Assembly: GCF_900167975.1 (NCBI RefSeq)
Contig: NZ_FUZU01000003.1
Location: 248,001-312,000, forward strand
From: Ohtaekwangia koreensis
GTDB lineage: Bacteria > Bacteroidota > Bacteroidia > Cytophagales > Cyclobacteriaceae
Length of the DNA stretch: 64,000 bases
Direction: 5' to 3'
Below the pieces are notes generated by a model. That model searched no databases, had not been told where the DNA came from, and saw only the letters and a list, made by a program, of their open reading frames with translations. A program made the translations under genes and the position numbers. This document shows, one piece after another, positions 9,301 to 17,102 of the stretch; position 1 is the stretch's first letter, and each line of letters starts with the position of its first letter.

Positions 9301-9482
9301 GCACCTGCTGCGAGAAAAGCCTTGTTCAAGTACGAGCCCATCCTGTTCAAAAACAGGGAGTCGGCTGTTACCTGGTAGGTTGCAATAAAAATACCCATGA
9401 AGAACCCTGTACAAAGCATCACGATGATCTGCTTTTGTTCCTCACTCTTTATGCGGAGTACATTTGCTAAACGACTTGCCAT
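6324..9482 (-). CDS. Npt1-like carrier fused to HEAT repeats and a cNMP-binding-like domain
   Basis: A 1052-aa inner-membrane protein. Residues about 15-440 form some 12 hydrophobic helices resembling the ATP:ADP antiporter / Npt1 branch of major facilitators. Residues about 540-850 look like armadillo/HEAT helical repeats (for example NPNDRHYAAELLLHTS, PQVRNTAIKTSIKKHNPE). Residues about 940-1052 resemble a cyclic-nucleotide-binding beta-roll (YFYVLNTGTVDFYHRGEFV, GQFIGEMVGF). The expected phosphate-cassette Arg is not visible after GEM, so nucleotide binding there is doubtful. Bacteroidota carry this architecture, but the substrate is not established. It starts directly behind a TATCTTTG promoter box. 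Confidence 0.8.
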   Translation of the reverse strand: MASRLANVLRIKSEEQKQIIVMLCTGFFMGIFIATYQVTADSLFLNRMGSYLNKAFLAAGALGIVTTFVFSFFQNWIRFTTLALASVVLILIFTLGAYWLLNFGDPAWHNYFVFALYCMTGPISAILLLSYWGIFGRLFNFRQSKRIIGWIDTGQLIAAILATLIIIPFTSKVIHDTSNYLLVCAISIAIVSILLFFISSSFSLSKNDPREFGVTVRRETRLNKLLKEPYIRALSVFLLISMVMFMFSQYAFQQLVQIQYPKERELTNFNSFFTGAVYGISLIMQTFINQRIISNYGLRISLFVLPLVIILFAIGSLLTGGIFGYEKVLGATGFLYFFLFVALTRLFNWTLRDSLENPVFKLFFIPLDNRLRFNIQSKVEGLMNESARFVAGLLIFGLAFLPFFKVIHVAIFLLLLAGAYFFVVNNMYNGYRNKIRLKLEGTDIQQEKLEKGFAQVTNRLEGLLNIPNASKAVFSYKLLEKINAAQVPVWVNNLMKNEDESIRYYGQERMNELKGLSVSDKYVIRMDGTKVDGSEKNVLSKSDLELIIQNGGDITKTRIQKLTRSTNPNDRHYAAELLLHTSKEECTSFLMELLIDSEPQVRNTAIKTSIKKHNPEIINTIIENLGSPVYSNQAMNALVQIGATTLPALDTAFYRSGQSTQMMLRIVQVIGRIGGQRAREILWNKMDYPNKVIVSQVLLSLGECGFKAGISQITRIKYVIESDIADISWNLSAIHEIGDDGFSEQIKTALRHEIQNDIEHIYTLLTMLYDTRSIQLVKENIDSGTAEGVTYAIELLDVFLSEQLKQRVIPILDDVSDAERISRLEYFFPRVKLDSRLVLKFIINRDFTQSNRWTKACVLFQIGIQKIEDFKLDLIAQLFNPDLLIREVSAWALHKINPVEYEQNSKRLGADIKYELDMLIIHSKRMMRFEKVLFFQKINIFEDVAGLTLTYMADLSEELRMKKDESLVLDERSNNYFYVLNTGTVDFYHRGEFVSKFDQGQFIGEMVGFQNYLNTNLIIAKTDSVILKFNKDQFYELLSDNVELADKVLEYI

Positions 9483-9492
9483 AGGTAGTGGC

Positions 9493-9500
9493 CAAAGATA
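9493..9500 (-). promoter_or_regulatory. Bacteroidota-type -7 box TATCTTTG
   Basis: An exact TAnnTTTG match on the minus strand, 10 bases before the start codon at 9482 of the Npt1-like gene. It directly abuts the T-tract of the skp terminator. No clear -33 TTTG is visible. The implied 5' leader is only a few bases. Confidence 0.4.
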
Positions 9501-9503
9501 AAA

Positions 9504-9538
9504 AAATCCGGCCCCGATACATGATCAGAGCCGGATTT
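9504..9538 (-). terminator. Intrinsic terminator after the skp-like gene
   Basis: A 9-bp perfect stem, AAATCCGGC with GCCGGATTT, is followed on the minus strand by further T residues. It lies just past the stop of the OmpH/Skp gene at 9560 and before the Npt1-like gene. Confidence 0.88.
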
Positions 9539-9559
9539 CTGTAATGGTTTCTCTGGAAA

Positions 9560-10177
9560 TTATTTTTTAACTGCAGTCGTGTCTGTTTTCACGCCTGTAG
9601 CTTCTTGAGTATACTCCGTATTCAATCCAGCGATTACATCTTTTGTTATATCAAGTGCTTCGCCTGCGAAGAGAACATCACTGGTAGGATCGTACTTCAA
9701 TACAACTTGTAAACCTTTTTCGGTTCCGTATTTTTTAAGATACGCAGTAACACGCTGGTATAGTTCGCGGTTCAATTTTGCTTCCTCTTCCATCAACTGC
9801 TGACCGAGGTTCTGTTGATAGAGTTGAAGGTTCTGTTGTTTTTTTCTAAGGTCTTCTTCAGTAGCCTGCGCCTGGCCAAGCGTCATGCTGTTTACATTAC
9901 GCTGATAAGCAGTGATCTCGTTTTGAAGCCCCATAGCTCTGTTACGATACTCCTGTTCAATCTTTTTTGATTTGTCTTCGAGTTGAACTTTTTGATTTTT
10001 CAGGTAGTCGTAGTATTTCAACACTGTATCAGAATTGATATAGGCTACTTTAAGATCACCTGGTTCAACAGCAGCTTCCGAAGATGTTGCCGGTTTAGTA
10101 GATGAGAAATGTAAATAAAACAATACACCAACTGCTACCAGCAGCACGATGTTTAAAATCAACGAAAGATTCTTCAT
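9560..10177 (-). CDS. OmpH/Skp family periplasmic chaperone
   Basis: A 205-aa protein with an N-terminal hydrophobic segment (residues 5-24), the conserved KVAYINSDTVLKYYDYLK strand-helix start of the OmpH/Skp family, a long coiled coil (about 60-150) and a C-terminal strand region with VVLKYDPTSDVLFAG. Skp holds unfolded outer-membrane proteins in the periplasm. The hydrophobic segment has no clear cleavage site, so it may stay anchored. Its own terminator follows at 9504-9538. Confidence 0.85.
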   Translation of the reverse strand: MKNLSLILNIVLLVAVGVLFYLHFSSTKPATSSEAAVEPGDLKVAYINSDTVLKYYDYLKNQKVQLEDKSKKIEQEYRNRAMGLQNEITAYQRNVNSMTLGQAQATEEDLRKKQQNLQLYQQNLGQQLMEEEAKLNRELYQRVTAYLKKYGTEKGLQVVLKYDPTSDVLFAGEALDITKDVIAGLNTEYTQEATGVKTDTTAVKK

Positions 10178-10285
10178 TCTTTAAGGTTCAGAGTTCAGGG
10201 CGCAAATATGTACAGAAAATTTGGAGGCAGAATACGGGAACGCGAGATTTTACGTAAATCTTTTCATGTTCTGCCTGCTGGCAAA

Positions 10286-10849
10286 TCAACCAGCTTCCTG
10301 ATCCTCAGTCTGGAAGGAATAAAGTGTGGGGTCTAACTTCAGTGTATCTTCATTGAAGTCTTTAATGAATTTTTCGATGACCTTATCCGTGATATGCTCC
10401 ACGTGCAGGCCTACATCGAGGCTTACACCAAATTCCGCATTGTCATCGAGGTCAACATGTTCCTTAACTTTTACAGTTTCATCTTCCTCAAGTTCCATGA
10501 TGACTTCGGCCATGAAAAGGCCAATCTCCTCTTCGAGTGGATCGAGGTTTTCGAGGTTTCCGTTCTCGTCCTCCTCATAGGTAATCTTTTTGTATTCCGG
10601 AAAATGCTTGGCAGCGCGATGCTCTGCAATTTCGTAAAGCTCACTCTCGTGCTGGAGACGGAGTGTATAAATAACGGTGTCGTAAATTACATCTTTACCT
10701 TCAAACTTGCCGACAAAATAGAAGTGAGCATATTCATCTGAATTTTCATCCTCGTCATCAAACAAGTAATTTCTTCCCAAGGCAGCCATTCTTGCCTGGT
10801 AGTCTTCAATAACCTTCAAATCGAAACCTAAATTCTCTACTGATGCCAT
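10286..10849 (-). CDS. Acidic conserved protein, unknown
   Basis: A 187-aa soluble protein, strongly acidic throughout (runs such as FDDEDENSDEYAHF and EEDENGNLENLDPLEEE) with no signal peptide or membrane helix. The pattern of short hydrophobic strands (AHFYFVGKF, VIYDTVIYTLRL) suggests an alpha/beta fold. I do not recognise a family. It stands alone between skp and the gamma carbonic anhydrase on the minus strand, with about 110 bases on either side. Confidence 0.75.
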   Translation of the reverse strand: MASVENLGFDLKVIEDYQARMAALGRNYLFDDEDENSDEYAHFYFVGKFEGKDVIYDTVIYTLRLQHESELYEIAEHRAAKHFPEYKKITYEEDENGNLENLDPLEEEIGLFMAEVIMELEEDETVKVKEHVDLDDNAEFGVSLDVGLHVEHITDKVIEKFIKDFNEDTLKLDPTLYSFQTEDQEAG

Positions 10850-10960
10850 AACTCGACCAATCGTTCTTTAATTTAAAAATAAATGCCCGAAAATTCACAA
10901 TTATAAAGTAAGAAAATGCTCCTCTCATCAATTTATTTTTGACGGACGAACATTGACACT

Positions 10961-11470
10961 TTACTTAAACCATTCCGCATACATCGGATAGTTACGGGCA
11001 GTCCGTTGAATGACTGCTTTCATCTCTTCACCAATCTCTTTAATGCGTTTTGCCGGCATACCAGCATAAATGCTGCCCGGTTCAACAATAGTACCAGCAA
11101 GTACCACGGCTCCTGCGGCTATCACCGAATTCTCTCCGACAATAGCATCATCCATAACAATCGCCCCCATACCGATCAAAACGTTGTCTTTAATAGTACA
11201 TCCATGTACGATGGCGTTGTGAGCGATCGATACGTTATCTCCTATTGTCGTTTTCGCTTTTTGATAGGTGCAGTGTATCACGGCACCATCCTGTATGTTG
11301 GTATTGTTGCCAATGGTAATAGAGTGAACATCTCCGCGCACTACGGCATTAAACCACACCGTGCAGTTATCGCCCATCACAACCTCTCCTACCACCGTTG
11401 CATTATCTGCCAGAAAACAATTGTTCCCAAACTTCGGCTCATGTCCGCGTACTGCCTTTATCAAAGCCAT
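10961..11470 (-). CDS. Gamma-class carbonic anhydrase family protein
   Basis: A 169-aa left-handed beta-helix protein of hexapeptide repeats (VVGEVV, AIVHGC, VLIGMG, AIVGEN). The three zinc-ligand histidines of the gamma carbonic anhydrase family are present as H66 (VIHCT), H84 (SIAHN) and H89 (IVHGC), and the C-terminal PAKRIKEI helix is normal. The family (CaiE/YrdA/Cam) works as a trimer with the metal between subunits; many members lack measured carbonic anhydrase activity. It is divergent from miaB, sharing about 120 bases of upstream region. Confidence 0.88.
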   Translation of the reverse strand: MALIKAVRGHEPKFGNNCFLADNATVVGEVVMGDNCTVWFNAVVRGDVHSITIGNNTNIQDGAVIHCTYQKAKTTIGDNVSIAHNAIVHGCTIKDNVLIGMGAIVMDDAIVGENSVIAAGAVVLAGTIVEPGSIYAGMPAKRIKEIGEEMKAVIQRTARNYPMYAEWFK

Positions 11471-11562
11471 AAATTAAGTATTAAGCTGGGACGAAATCTA
11501 CAATCGTAAATTGAAAATCGTAAATCCACTGACAAGATGTCACCATAAAACACTAAAAGTAT

Positions 11563-11570
11563 TACTTTTG
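11563..11570 (+). promoter_or_regulatory. -7 box TACTTTTG upstream of miaB
   Basis: An exact TAnnTTTG match 18 bases before the chosen miaB ATG at 11589. It lies downstream of other possible in-frame starts, which supports 11589 as the real one. No clear -33 element. Confidence 0.42.
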
Positions 11571-11588
11571 CGACTTAATCTGAGTACG

Positions 11589-13049
11589 ATGGAGAAACTG
11601 ATAGGAGATCTGGATGTATTGAGTCCTCAAGATACAGAAGCAACCGAGGCAATACATCTTTTAAAAGACGAAAACAGAGGTAACAAGCGCAAGCTATATA
11701 TAGAGAGTTATGGATGTCAGATGAATTATGCTGACAGTGAGATCGTAGCATCGATTCTACAAAAAGAGGGATTTGATACCACCTCTGATATAGCCGCTGC
11801 CGATGTTGTTTTTTTGAACACATGCTCGATCCGTGAAAAAGCGGAGCAGACCGTACGCTATCGCCTTACCCATATTAATGGCCTGAAGAAACATAAACCG
11901 GAGTTATTAGTGGGCGTGCTAGGCTGTATGGCAGAGCGTTTAAAAGCGAAATTCCTGGAGGAAGAAAAGATAGTAGACCTCGTTGCCGGGCCAGATGCAT
12001 ACCGCGACCTTCCGTCATTGATCAGCCAGGTAGACGAAGGTCAGAAGGCAGTGAACACATTCTTGTCGCGCGAAGAAACGTATGCTGATATAAGTCCGGT
12101 ACGGCTAAATTCAAATGGTGTTACAGCGTTCATCTCAATCATGAGAGGCTGCGATAACATGTGCTCGTTTTGTGTTGTACCATTTACACGCGGACGTGAG
12201 CGTAGCCGTGATCCACATTCTATAGTAGCTGAGGCGCAAGACTTGTTTGCAAAAGGTTTCCGTGAAGTAACACTACTTGGTCAGAATGTAGATTCATACA
12301 AATGGAGTCCGGAAGAAAACAGCAAAGCATGGATTGAAAAGAACGGCATAAACAACGTTGTAAACTTTGCTAACCTGCTTGAGCTGGTCGCCAAAGTACA
12401 TCCCGATCTCAGGGTACGATTTTCTACTTCTCATCCGAAGGATATAACGGATGAAGTATTATATACCATGGCCAAGTACGAGAACATCTGCAAAAACATT
12501 CACTTGCCTATGCAAAGCGGGAGTTCTCGTATTCTTGATTTGATGAATCGTGGATATACACGCGAATGGTATCTGGAAAAAGCGATGAGTATCCGCAGAA
12601 TTCTCGGTGATGATTGTGGTATATCTTCTGATATGATTACCGGCTTTTGCACCGAGACGGAAGAAGATCAACAGGATACTTTGAGTCTCATGAATATTGT
12701 GAAGTATGACTTCGCCTATATGTTCTATTATTCTGAACGTCCGGGAACATTGGCTACCAAGAAGTATACCGATGATATCCCGCTGGATGTAAAAAAGAAA
12801 AGACTGGAGGAAGTTGTAATCAGACAACGCGAGCACTCTCTAATACGAAATCTGCTTGACGTTGGTAAAGTACACAAGGTATTGATTGAAGGATTTTCCA
12901 AAAGATCAGACAATGATCTGCAGGGACGCACTTCTGCTAACAAAGTGGTTGTCTTTCCGAAAGGCACACATAAAAAAGGTGAGTATGTTCATGTATTGGT
13001 CGAAGAATGTACTGGGGGAACACTGATAGGAAAAGTCGTGAACAGCTAA
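11589..13049 (+). CDS. miaB: tRNA-2-methylthio-N6-dimethylallyladenosine synthase
   Basis: A radical-SAM methylthiotransferase that converts i6A37 to ms2i6A37 in tRNAs. From ATG 11589 it has 486 residues: an N-terminal UPF0004 domain with cluster cysteines C43 (ESYGCQMN), C79 (NTCSIRE) and C113 (LGCMAERL), the radical-SAM CxxxCxxC at C188, C192 and C195 ([10 protein letters not shown]), and a C-terminal TRAM domain. A start at 11511 is possible in frame but lies upstream of the likely promoter. MiaE, which hydroxylates the MiaB product, is encoded 3.4 kb away on the other strand. Confidence 0.95.
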   Translation: MEKLIGDLDVLSPQDTEATEAIHLLKDENRGNKRKLYIESYGCQMNYADSEIVASILQKEGFDTTSDIAAADVVFLNTCSIREKAEQTVRYRLTHINGLKKHKPELLVGVLGCMAERLKAKFLEEEKIVDLVAGPDAYRDLPSLISQVDEGQKAVNTFLSREETYADISPVRLNSNGVTAFISIMRGCDNMCSFCVVPFTRGRERSRDPHSIVAEAQDLFAKGFREVTLLGQNVDSYKWSPEENSKAWIEKNGINNVVNFANLLELVAKVHPDLRVRFSTSHPKDITDEVLYTMAKYENICKNIHLPMQSGSSRILDLMNRGYTREWYLEKAMSIRRILGDDCGISSDMITGFCTETEEDQQDTLSLMNIVKYDFAYMFYYSERPGTLATKKYTDDIPLDVKKKRLEEVVIRQREHSLIRNLLDVGKVHKVLIEGFSKRSDNDLQGRTSANKVVVFPKGTHKKGEYVHVLVEECTGGTLIGKVVNS

Positions 13050-13129
13050 TTATCCGTAGCAGTTCAACAACTAGTCCTGGTGTTTCTTCTCACTGTTAAA
13101 AAGAAGACCACAACGTTTTAACGGATAAT
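13049..13129 (+). promoter_or_regulatory. Structured leader between miaB and the sigma-54 activator
   Basis: A perfect 9-bp inverted repeat, ATTATCCGT (13049-13057) and ACGGATAAT (13121-13129), encloses two smaller hairpins: AGTT/AACT at 13061-13072 and TCTTCT/AGAAGA between about 13085 and 13107. This could form a three-way junction just 5 bases before the next ATG (13135). No U-tract follows, so it is not a standard terminator. Confidence 0.4.
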
Positions 13130-13134
13130 GATCC

Positions 13135-14397
13135 ATGGCAATTTCAGATTTAGAAATACAAAATGTAAAACAACGCTTTGGTATAATCGGTAACTCTCCG
13201 TTGCTGAACAATGCTGTAAGTGTAGCAATACAAGTATCACCGACCGATATGTCGGTATTGATTACAGGTGAAAGTGGAAGTGGTAAAGAATCCTTTTCCA
13301 AAATTATACATCACCTCAGCCCCCGCAAGCATGGGCAGTTCATTGCCATCAACTGCGGATCTATACCGGAAGGAACCATTGACTCCGAATTATTCGGTCA
13401 CGAAAAAGGATCTTTCACGGGAGCACACGAAGCTCGTAAAGGATACTTTGAGGTAACGAATGGAGGCACAATCTTCCTGGATGAAATTGGCGAGATGCCC
13501 CTTGGTACACAAGCACGATTACTCCGCGTACTTGAAAATGGTGAGTTCATTAAAGTAGGATCTTCCAAAGTTCAAAAAACAGATGTGCGTGTAGTGGCGG
13601 CTACCAACGTAAACCTGATGCGCAACGTTGAAGAAGGAAAGTTCAGAGAAGATCTATACTATCGCCTTAGCACGGTGCCGATTTACGTTCCGCCTTTGCG
13701 TGAAAGAGGAAGAGATATAGAACTTCTATTCAGAAAATTCGCAACAGACTTTGCTGAGAAATATAGGGTGAAGCCTATTTCTCTAACAGATGATGCAAAA
13801 GAAATTCTGATAAAATATCGGTTTCCTGGAAACATCCGCCAGCTTAAAAATCTGGTGGAGCAGATCTCAGTTTTGTCAACGGATAACAAAGAGATCAATG
13901 CCGAGACATTTCAACGCTATCTTCCAAAGGAAAATAGTCTTCCTGCTATATATAAGAATTCGCTATCGGAGAAAGATGGAGTATCTGAGCGCGACATCTT
14001 ATACAAGGTGTTGTTCGACATGAAGAAAGATTTTAACGATTTGAAAAAACTGGTGCTGGATACATTTACAAATCCATCGAAGGCTGCACAGATCGTAAAG
14101 GAACATCCCGGTCTCTTTGAAGGTATTCATCAGGAAGGAAACAACGGCTCTTCTTCAGAAGCAGTGGTGCTGAATTTGCCACCTGCCAACATGGAAGACA
14201 ACGAGCATGTAGAAGATGTTCATGACATTACACATGAAACGGAAGACGATTCTCTTTCGATCGAGAAAAAAGAAAAAGAGTTGATCGTGAGAGCGCTCCG
14301 AAAAAATAATAACAAACGTAAATATGCGGCACGCGATTTGGGCATTTCTGAAAGGACTTTGTATAGAAAAATAAAACAGTACGATCTTGAAGAATAA
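13135..14397 (+). CDS. Sigma-54-dependent activator without receiver domain
   Basis: A 420-aa AAA+ enhancer-binding protein. Walker A is GESGSGKE (residues 45-52), the sigma-54 contact loop is GSFTGA (92-97, a conservative form of GAFTGA), Walker B is GGTIFLDEIG (110-119), and the C-terminus (about 385-420) is a Fis-type helix-turn-helix (YAARDLGISERTLYRKIKQ). It lacks an N-terminal sensor or phosphoreceiver, so control must come from another protein or from its own level. An unusual acidic linker occupies about residues 270-385. It sits between miaB and lptE; the target promoters are unknown. Confidence 0.9.
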   Translation: MAISDLEIQNVKQRFGIIGNSPLLNNAVSVAIQVSPTDMSVLITGESGSGKESFSKIIHHLSPRKHGQFIAINCGSIPEGTIDSELFGHEKGSFTGAHEARKGYFEVTNGGTIFLDEIGEMPLGTQARLLRVLENGEFIKVGSSKVQKTDVRVVAATNVNLMRNVEEGKFREDLYYRLSTVPIYVPPLRERGRDIELLFRKFATDFAEKYRVKPISLTDDAKEILIKYRFPGNIRQLKNLVEQISVLSTDNKEINAETFQRYLPKENSLPAIYKNSLSEKDGVSERDILYKVLFDMKKDFNDLKKLVLDTFTNPSKAAQIVKEHPGLFEGIHQEGNNGSSSEAVVLNLPPANMEDNEHVEDVHDITHETEDDSLSIEKKEKELIVRALRKNNNKRKYAARDLGISERTLYRKIKQYDLEE

Positions 14398-14401
14398 ACG
14401 T

Positions 14402-14956
14402 ATGGGCATGCGCATGCCTCTCTCCTACATTCACCCGGCATCCTTACTACTTTCGATTATATGTTTGACTGGCACGTTACTGCTCGAGTCATGTGGTGTA
14501 TATTCCTTTACAGGAACCAGCACGCAGGCCAAGACTATATCTATAAACGAGTTCTATAATAATGCAGATCTTGGGGCTGCTAATATGAGCCAGACATTTA
14601 CCAATGATCTGAAAACATATCTCATTCAAAACTCTGACCTGACCGTAATTCAGGAAGAAGGTGAATTACAGATGGATGGCGAGATCACTGATTTCAGGCT
14701 CACTCCTATCTCACCGGTGTCTACAGGGAATGAAACGCAGATTAACAATGCCTCATCCACGCGCCTGACGATCACGGTAAAAGTAACGTATGTCAACACA
14801 CTTGATGAAACGATGAGTTTTAAAGATAAATCATTCTCTTTCTATAAGGATTTCACCAACGACCAGAACTTCGCTGACATAGAAGAACGACTGACTAAAG
14901 AGATTTTCGACAGGATTATCAATGACATCTTCAATGCTTCCGTTGCCAATTGGTAA
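14402..14956 (+). CDS. lptE: LPS-assembly lipoprotein LptE family
   Basis: A 184-aa exported lipoprotein with a lipobox at LLLESCGVYSF; the CGVYSFTG start of the mature protein is the typical Bacteroidota LptE beginning. Mature region shows the expected two-layer pattern ending in an amphipathic helix (EERLTKEIFDRIINDIFN). LptE plugs the LptD barrel and helps deliver lipopolysaccharide to the outer surface. Closely spaced ATGs at 14402, 14408 and 14414 are all possible; an in-frame start at 14387 would overlap the regulator gene. It follows the regulator by 4 bases. Confidence 0.82.
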   Translation: MGMRMPLSYIHPASLLLSIICLTGTLLLESCGVYSFTGTSTQAKTISINEFYNNADLGAANMSQTFTNDLKTYLIQNSDLTVIQEEGELQMDGEITDFRLTPISPVSTGNETQINNASSTRLTITVKVTYVNTLDETMSFKDKSFSFYKDFTNDQNFADIEERLTKEIFDRIINDIFNASVANW

Positions 14957-14980
14957 AATTTAGTATTTTTACCTTTAGGC

Positions 14981-16012
14981 ATGACATCTGTGGAAAAAGA
15001 TCTATTCATAAAAGTTTTAAATCGTTACTCTGATAGCTCCGTTGAAGAGGCTAAGGAAGTGCTTTCCCTGAAGGAGAGTTTCCCCTATAGCCAATTGCTC
15101 CACGCACTGTCGGCTCGCTTGGCTAAAGACCATGGTTTTAGTTCGCATCAATCTGAACTTCAGATCGCTGCAGTATATGCTGCCGATCGCGGAGTACTGA
15201 AAGAAGTGATGACAGAAGAAACCATACAGCTTCAGTATCCCGAGAAAACATCGATTGTCTCTGACGATCATACTGTTGTGGTTTCTCCATCTTTTACGGT
15301 TGCATCACGCACCACAGGAGAATCAAATCTCGCGGAAGAAGTAATGCACGACCTGGAGAGACTTCATCAACTCAGACATAATTTTGAAATGTTGTTTGAT
15401 GACCATCAACCTACTGCTCAGAGTAATGTCGTTGAAGCTGTTGAAAAAGAAGAAGAGCCTGAAGTAGAAGAGGTTCAAAAAGACACTGCGAAATCGAAAA
15501 AGGAACGCATCAAGGAACTCGCGAAAGCTACGCTGGCGAAGTCTGAACCTGAGGAGACTAAATCGAAAAAGGAACGCATTATAGAATTGGCAAAGGCCTC
15601 ACAGGAAAAGGGAGATGATACTCCTGAAACTGAGCCCGAACCAAAAACCAAGGGTAGAAAAAAAAAGAGCGAAAACTCCGGTGAAGAGTTAATTGAAGAA
15701 ATTGCCAACAAGGAAGAGCTTAGCCCTGAGGGAGATAAGCAAAAAGAGCAACTTGAGATCATTGAGCAGTTCATTAAGATTCAACCCTCGATCACTCAAA
15801 CCAAAGAGAAACCTTTTACACCTCCTTCCGGAGATTTGTCTACAATAAAAACTGGCGAATTTGGTGACAACATAGTTTCTGAAACGCTGGTCGAAATTTT
15901 AGTAAAACAAGGAAAAAAAGACAAGGCTATAGAAGTTCTGAAAAAGCTTATTTGGAAGTTTCCACAAAAAAAGGCTTACTTTGCGGCTCAAATTGAAGAT
16001 CTAAGAAAATAA
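14981..16012 (+). CDS. Charged protein with internal repeats and TPR-like C-terminus, unknown
   Basis: A 343-aa soluble protein. The N-terminal 60 residues are helical (EAKEVLSLKESFPYSQLLHA), the middle is a Lys/Glu-rich linker containing two near-identical repeats of SKKERIKELAKA / SKKERIIELAKA about 25 residues apart, and the last 45 residues look like one TPR-type hairpin (ETLVEILVKQGKKDKAIEVL). No signal or membrane segment. It is fixed between lptE and secG, 2 bases ahead of secG, so it may be an envelope biogenesis or translocation accessory. Family not recognised. Confidence 0.72.
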   Translation: MTSVEKDLFIKVLNRYSDSSVEEAKEVLSLKESFPYSQLLHALSARLAKDHGFSSHQSELQIAAVYAADRGVLKEVMTEETIQLQYPEKTSIVSDDHTVVVSPSFTVASRTTGESNLAEEVMHDLERLHQLRHNFEMLFDDHQPTAQSNVVEAVEKEEEPEVEEVQKDTAKSKKERIKELAKATLAKSEPEETKSKKERIIELAKASQEKGDDTPETEPEPKTKGRKKKSENSGEELIEEIANKEELSPEGDKQKEQLEIIEQFIKIQPSITQTKEKPFTPPSGDLSTIKTGEFGDNIVSETLVEILVKQGKKDKAIEVLKKLIWKFPQKKAYFAAQIEDLRK

Positions 16013-16014
16013 AT

Positions 16015-16356
16015 ATGTACGCATTAGTTATCGGTTTAATCATCCTTTTCTCAGTACTGTTAGTATTGGTTGTTCTGGCGCAAAATTCTAAAGGTGGTGG
16101 CTTAACCAGCCAATTCGGTGGTTCTGCAGCCAGTAACATTATCGGTGTAAAGAAGACTGGTGATCTTTTGGAAAAACTCACCTGGAGCTTTATCATCGGT
16201 ATTATGATACTTTGCCTGTCTACCAATTTTATCACAGCAGACAGAGGCGGTTCATCAAATTCAATTCTTGACAGAGCTGGTGAACAAGCTCCTGCTCAAC
16301 AAGCACCAGCACTCGATCTGCCGGCTGACAACGCTCCTACTGATACAACGAAATAG
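16015..16356 (+). CDS. secG: Preprotein translocase subunit SecG
   Basis: A 113-aa inner-membrane protein with two transmembrane helices (about residues 3-24 and 58-78) separated by the conserved cytoplasmic loop QNSKGGGLTSQFGGS. SecG supports SecA-driven export through SecYEG. The C-terminal tail is Ala/Pro/Gln-rich, longer than in E. coli and common in Bacteroidota. It is the last gene of the miaB-to-secG run and is followed by a clear terminator. Confidence 0.93.
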   Translation: MYALVIGLIILFSVLLVLVVLAQNSKGGGLTSQFGGSAASNIIGVKKTGDLLEKLTWSFIIGIMILCLSTNFITADRGGSSNSILDRAGEQAPAQQAPALDLPADNAPTDTTK

Positions 16357-16380
16357 GAATTATACTCTTGGAAATATATA

Positions 16381-16410
16381 ACGGGCTGCCTCTGGTGGCC
16401 CGTTTTTATT
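16381..16410 (+). terminator. Intrinsic terminator after secG
   Basis: Stem ACGGGC (16381-16386) with GCCCGT (16398-16403) followed by TTTTATTTT. It lies between the convergent secG and miaE genes and might also serve miaE weakly from the other strand. Confidence 0.87.
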
Positions 16411-17013
16411 TTAATGCATCCGGTCTCCCCGCACATCCAGGTTCTTTACGATCTCGGCCTCCTGTTCCAGCAACTCGTTCCAGCGGTTCATCACTACATC
16501 TTCCGGCATATACTCTTTGGCCAGTTGAAGAAATTTCTTGTAGTGACCAGCTTCTGAAATCATCAGCTCGTGATAAAACTCTGCAAGTTCAGGATCGGGT
16601 ATATTCTTCCAGAGTATCTTGAATCGTTCACAACTCCGGGCTTCGATCAACGCATTCATTAACAACCGCTCCATAAGTTGTTGCTCGCGCGAACCTCCGC
16701 GTTGAATCACCTGGTTTAGTTTATCAACATACTCATCCTTTCGTTGCTTGCCCAGGCTCCATCCACGTTTTCGTAGTTCAGCAACAACCCGCTCAAAGTG
16801 ACTCCATTCTTCCGCCACAATGGGCATCAGCTCTTCTACAAGCTTGTCCTTTTCAGGATACTGAACGATAATCGATATACCCGATGAAGCAGCCTTCTGT
16901 TCGCAGTAAGCGTGATCAACAAGAATCTCTTGGATATGTGTTTCAGCGATATCGATCCAGCGCGGATCTGTAGGTAGTTCGAGTCCGAGTGTGAATTTAT
17001 CTTTTGCTTCCAT
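16411..17013 (-). CDS. miaE: tRNA-(ms2io6A)-hydroxylase
   Basis: A 200-aa non-haem diiron monooxygenase of the ferritin-like fold. It hydroxylates the isopentenyl group of ms2i6A37 in tRNA using O2. Carboxylate/His ligand motifs are visible in four helices: HAYCEQKAA, EEWSHFERV (ExxH), EARSCERF and EAGHYKKF (ExxH). Length matches the family. Having MiaB and MiaE in the same neighbourhood fits a complete ms2io6A pathway; miaA is not in the window. Confidence 0.88.
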   Translation of the reverse strand: MEAKDKFTLGLELPTDPRWIDIAETHIQEILVDHAYCEQKAASSGISIIVQYPEKDKLVEELMPIVAEEWSHFERVVAELRKRGWSLGKQRKDEYVDKLNQVIQRGGSREQQLMERLLMNALIEARSCERFKILWKNIPDPELAEFYHELMISEAGHYKKFLQLAKEYMPEDVVMNRWNELLEQEAEIVKNLDVRGDRMH

Positions 17014-17102
17014 GGATTACAGTTGAAAGATTAAATAGAAAAGCACTACGTCAACGCTTTAATTATTGTGCCCGGTATACTTCTGAATCCCTAAGCTACT
17101 GA

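Noticed and set aside
14472-14487. A TGGCAC-like match resembling a sigma-54 -24/-12 promoter
   Set aside because: Spacing and the -12 part are wrong and it is inside the lptE coding sequence.
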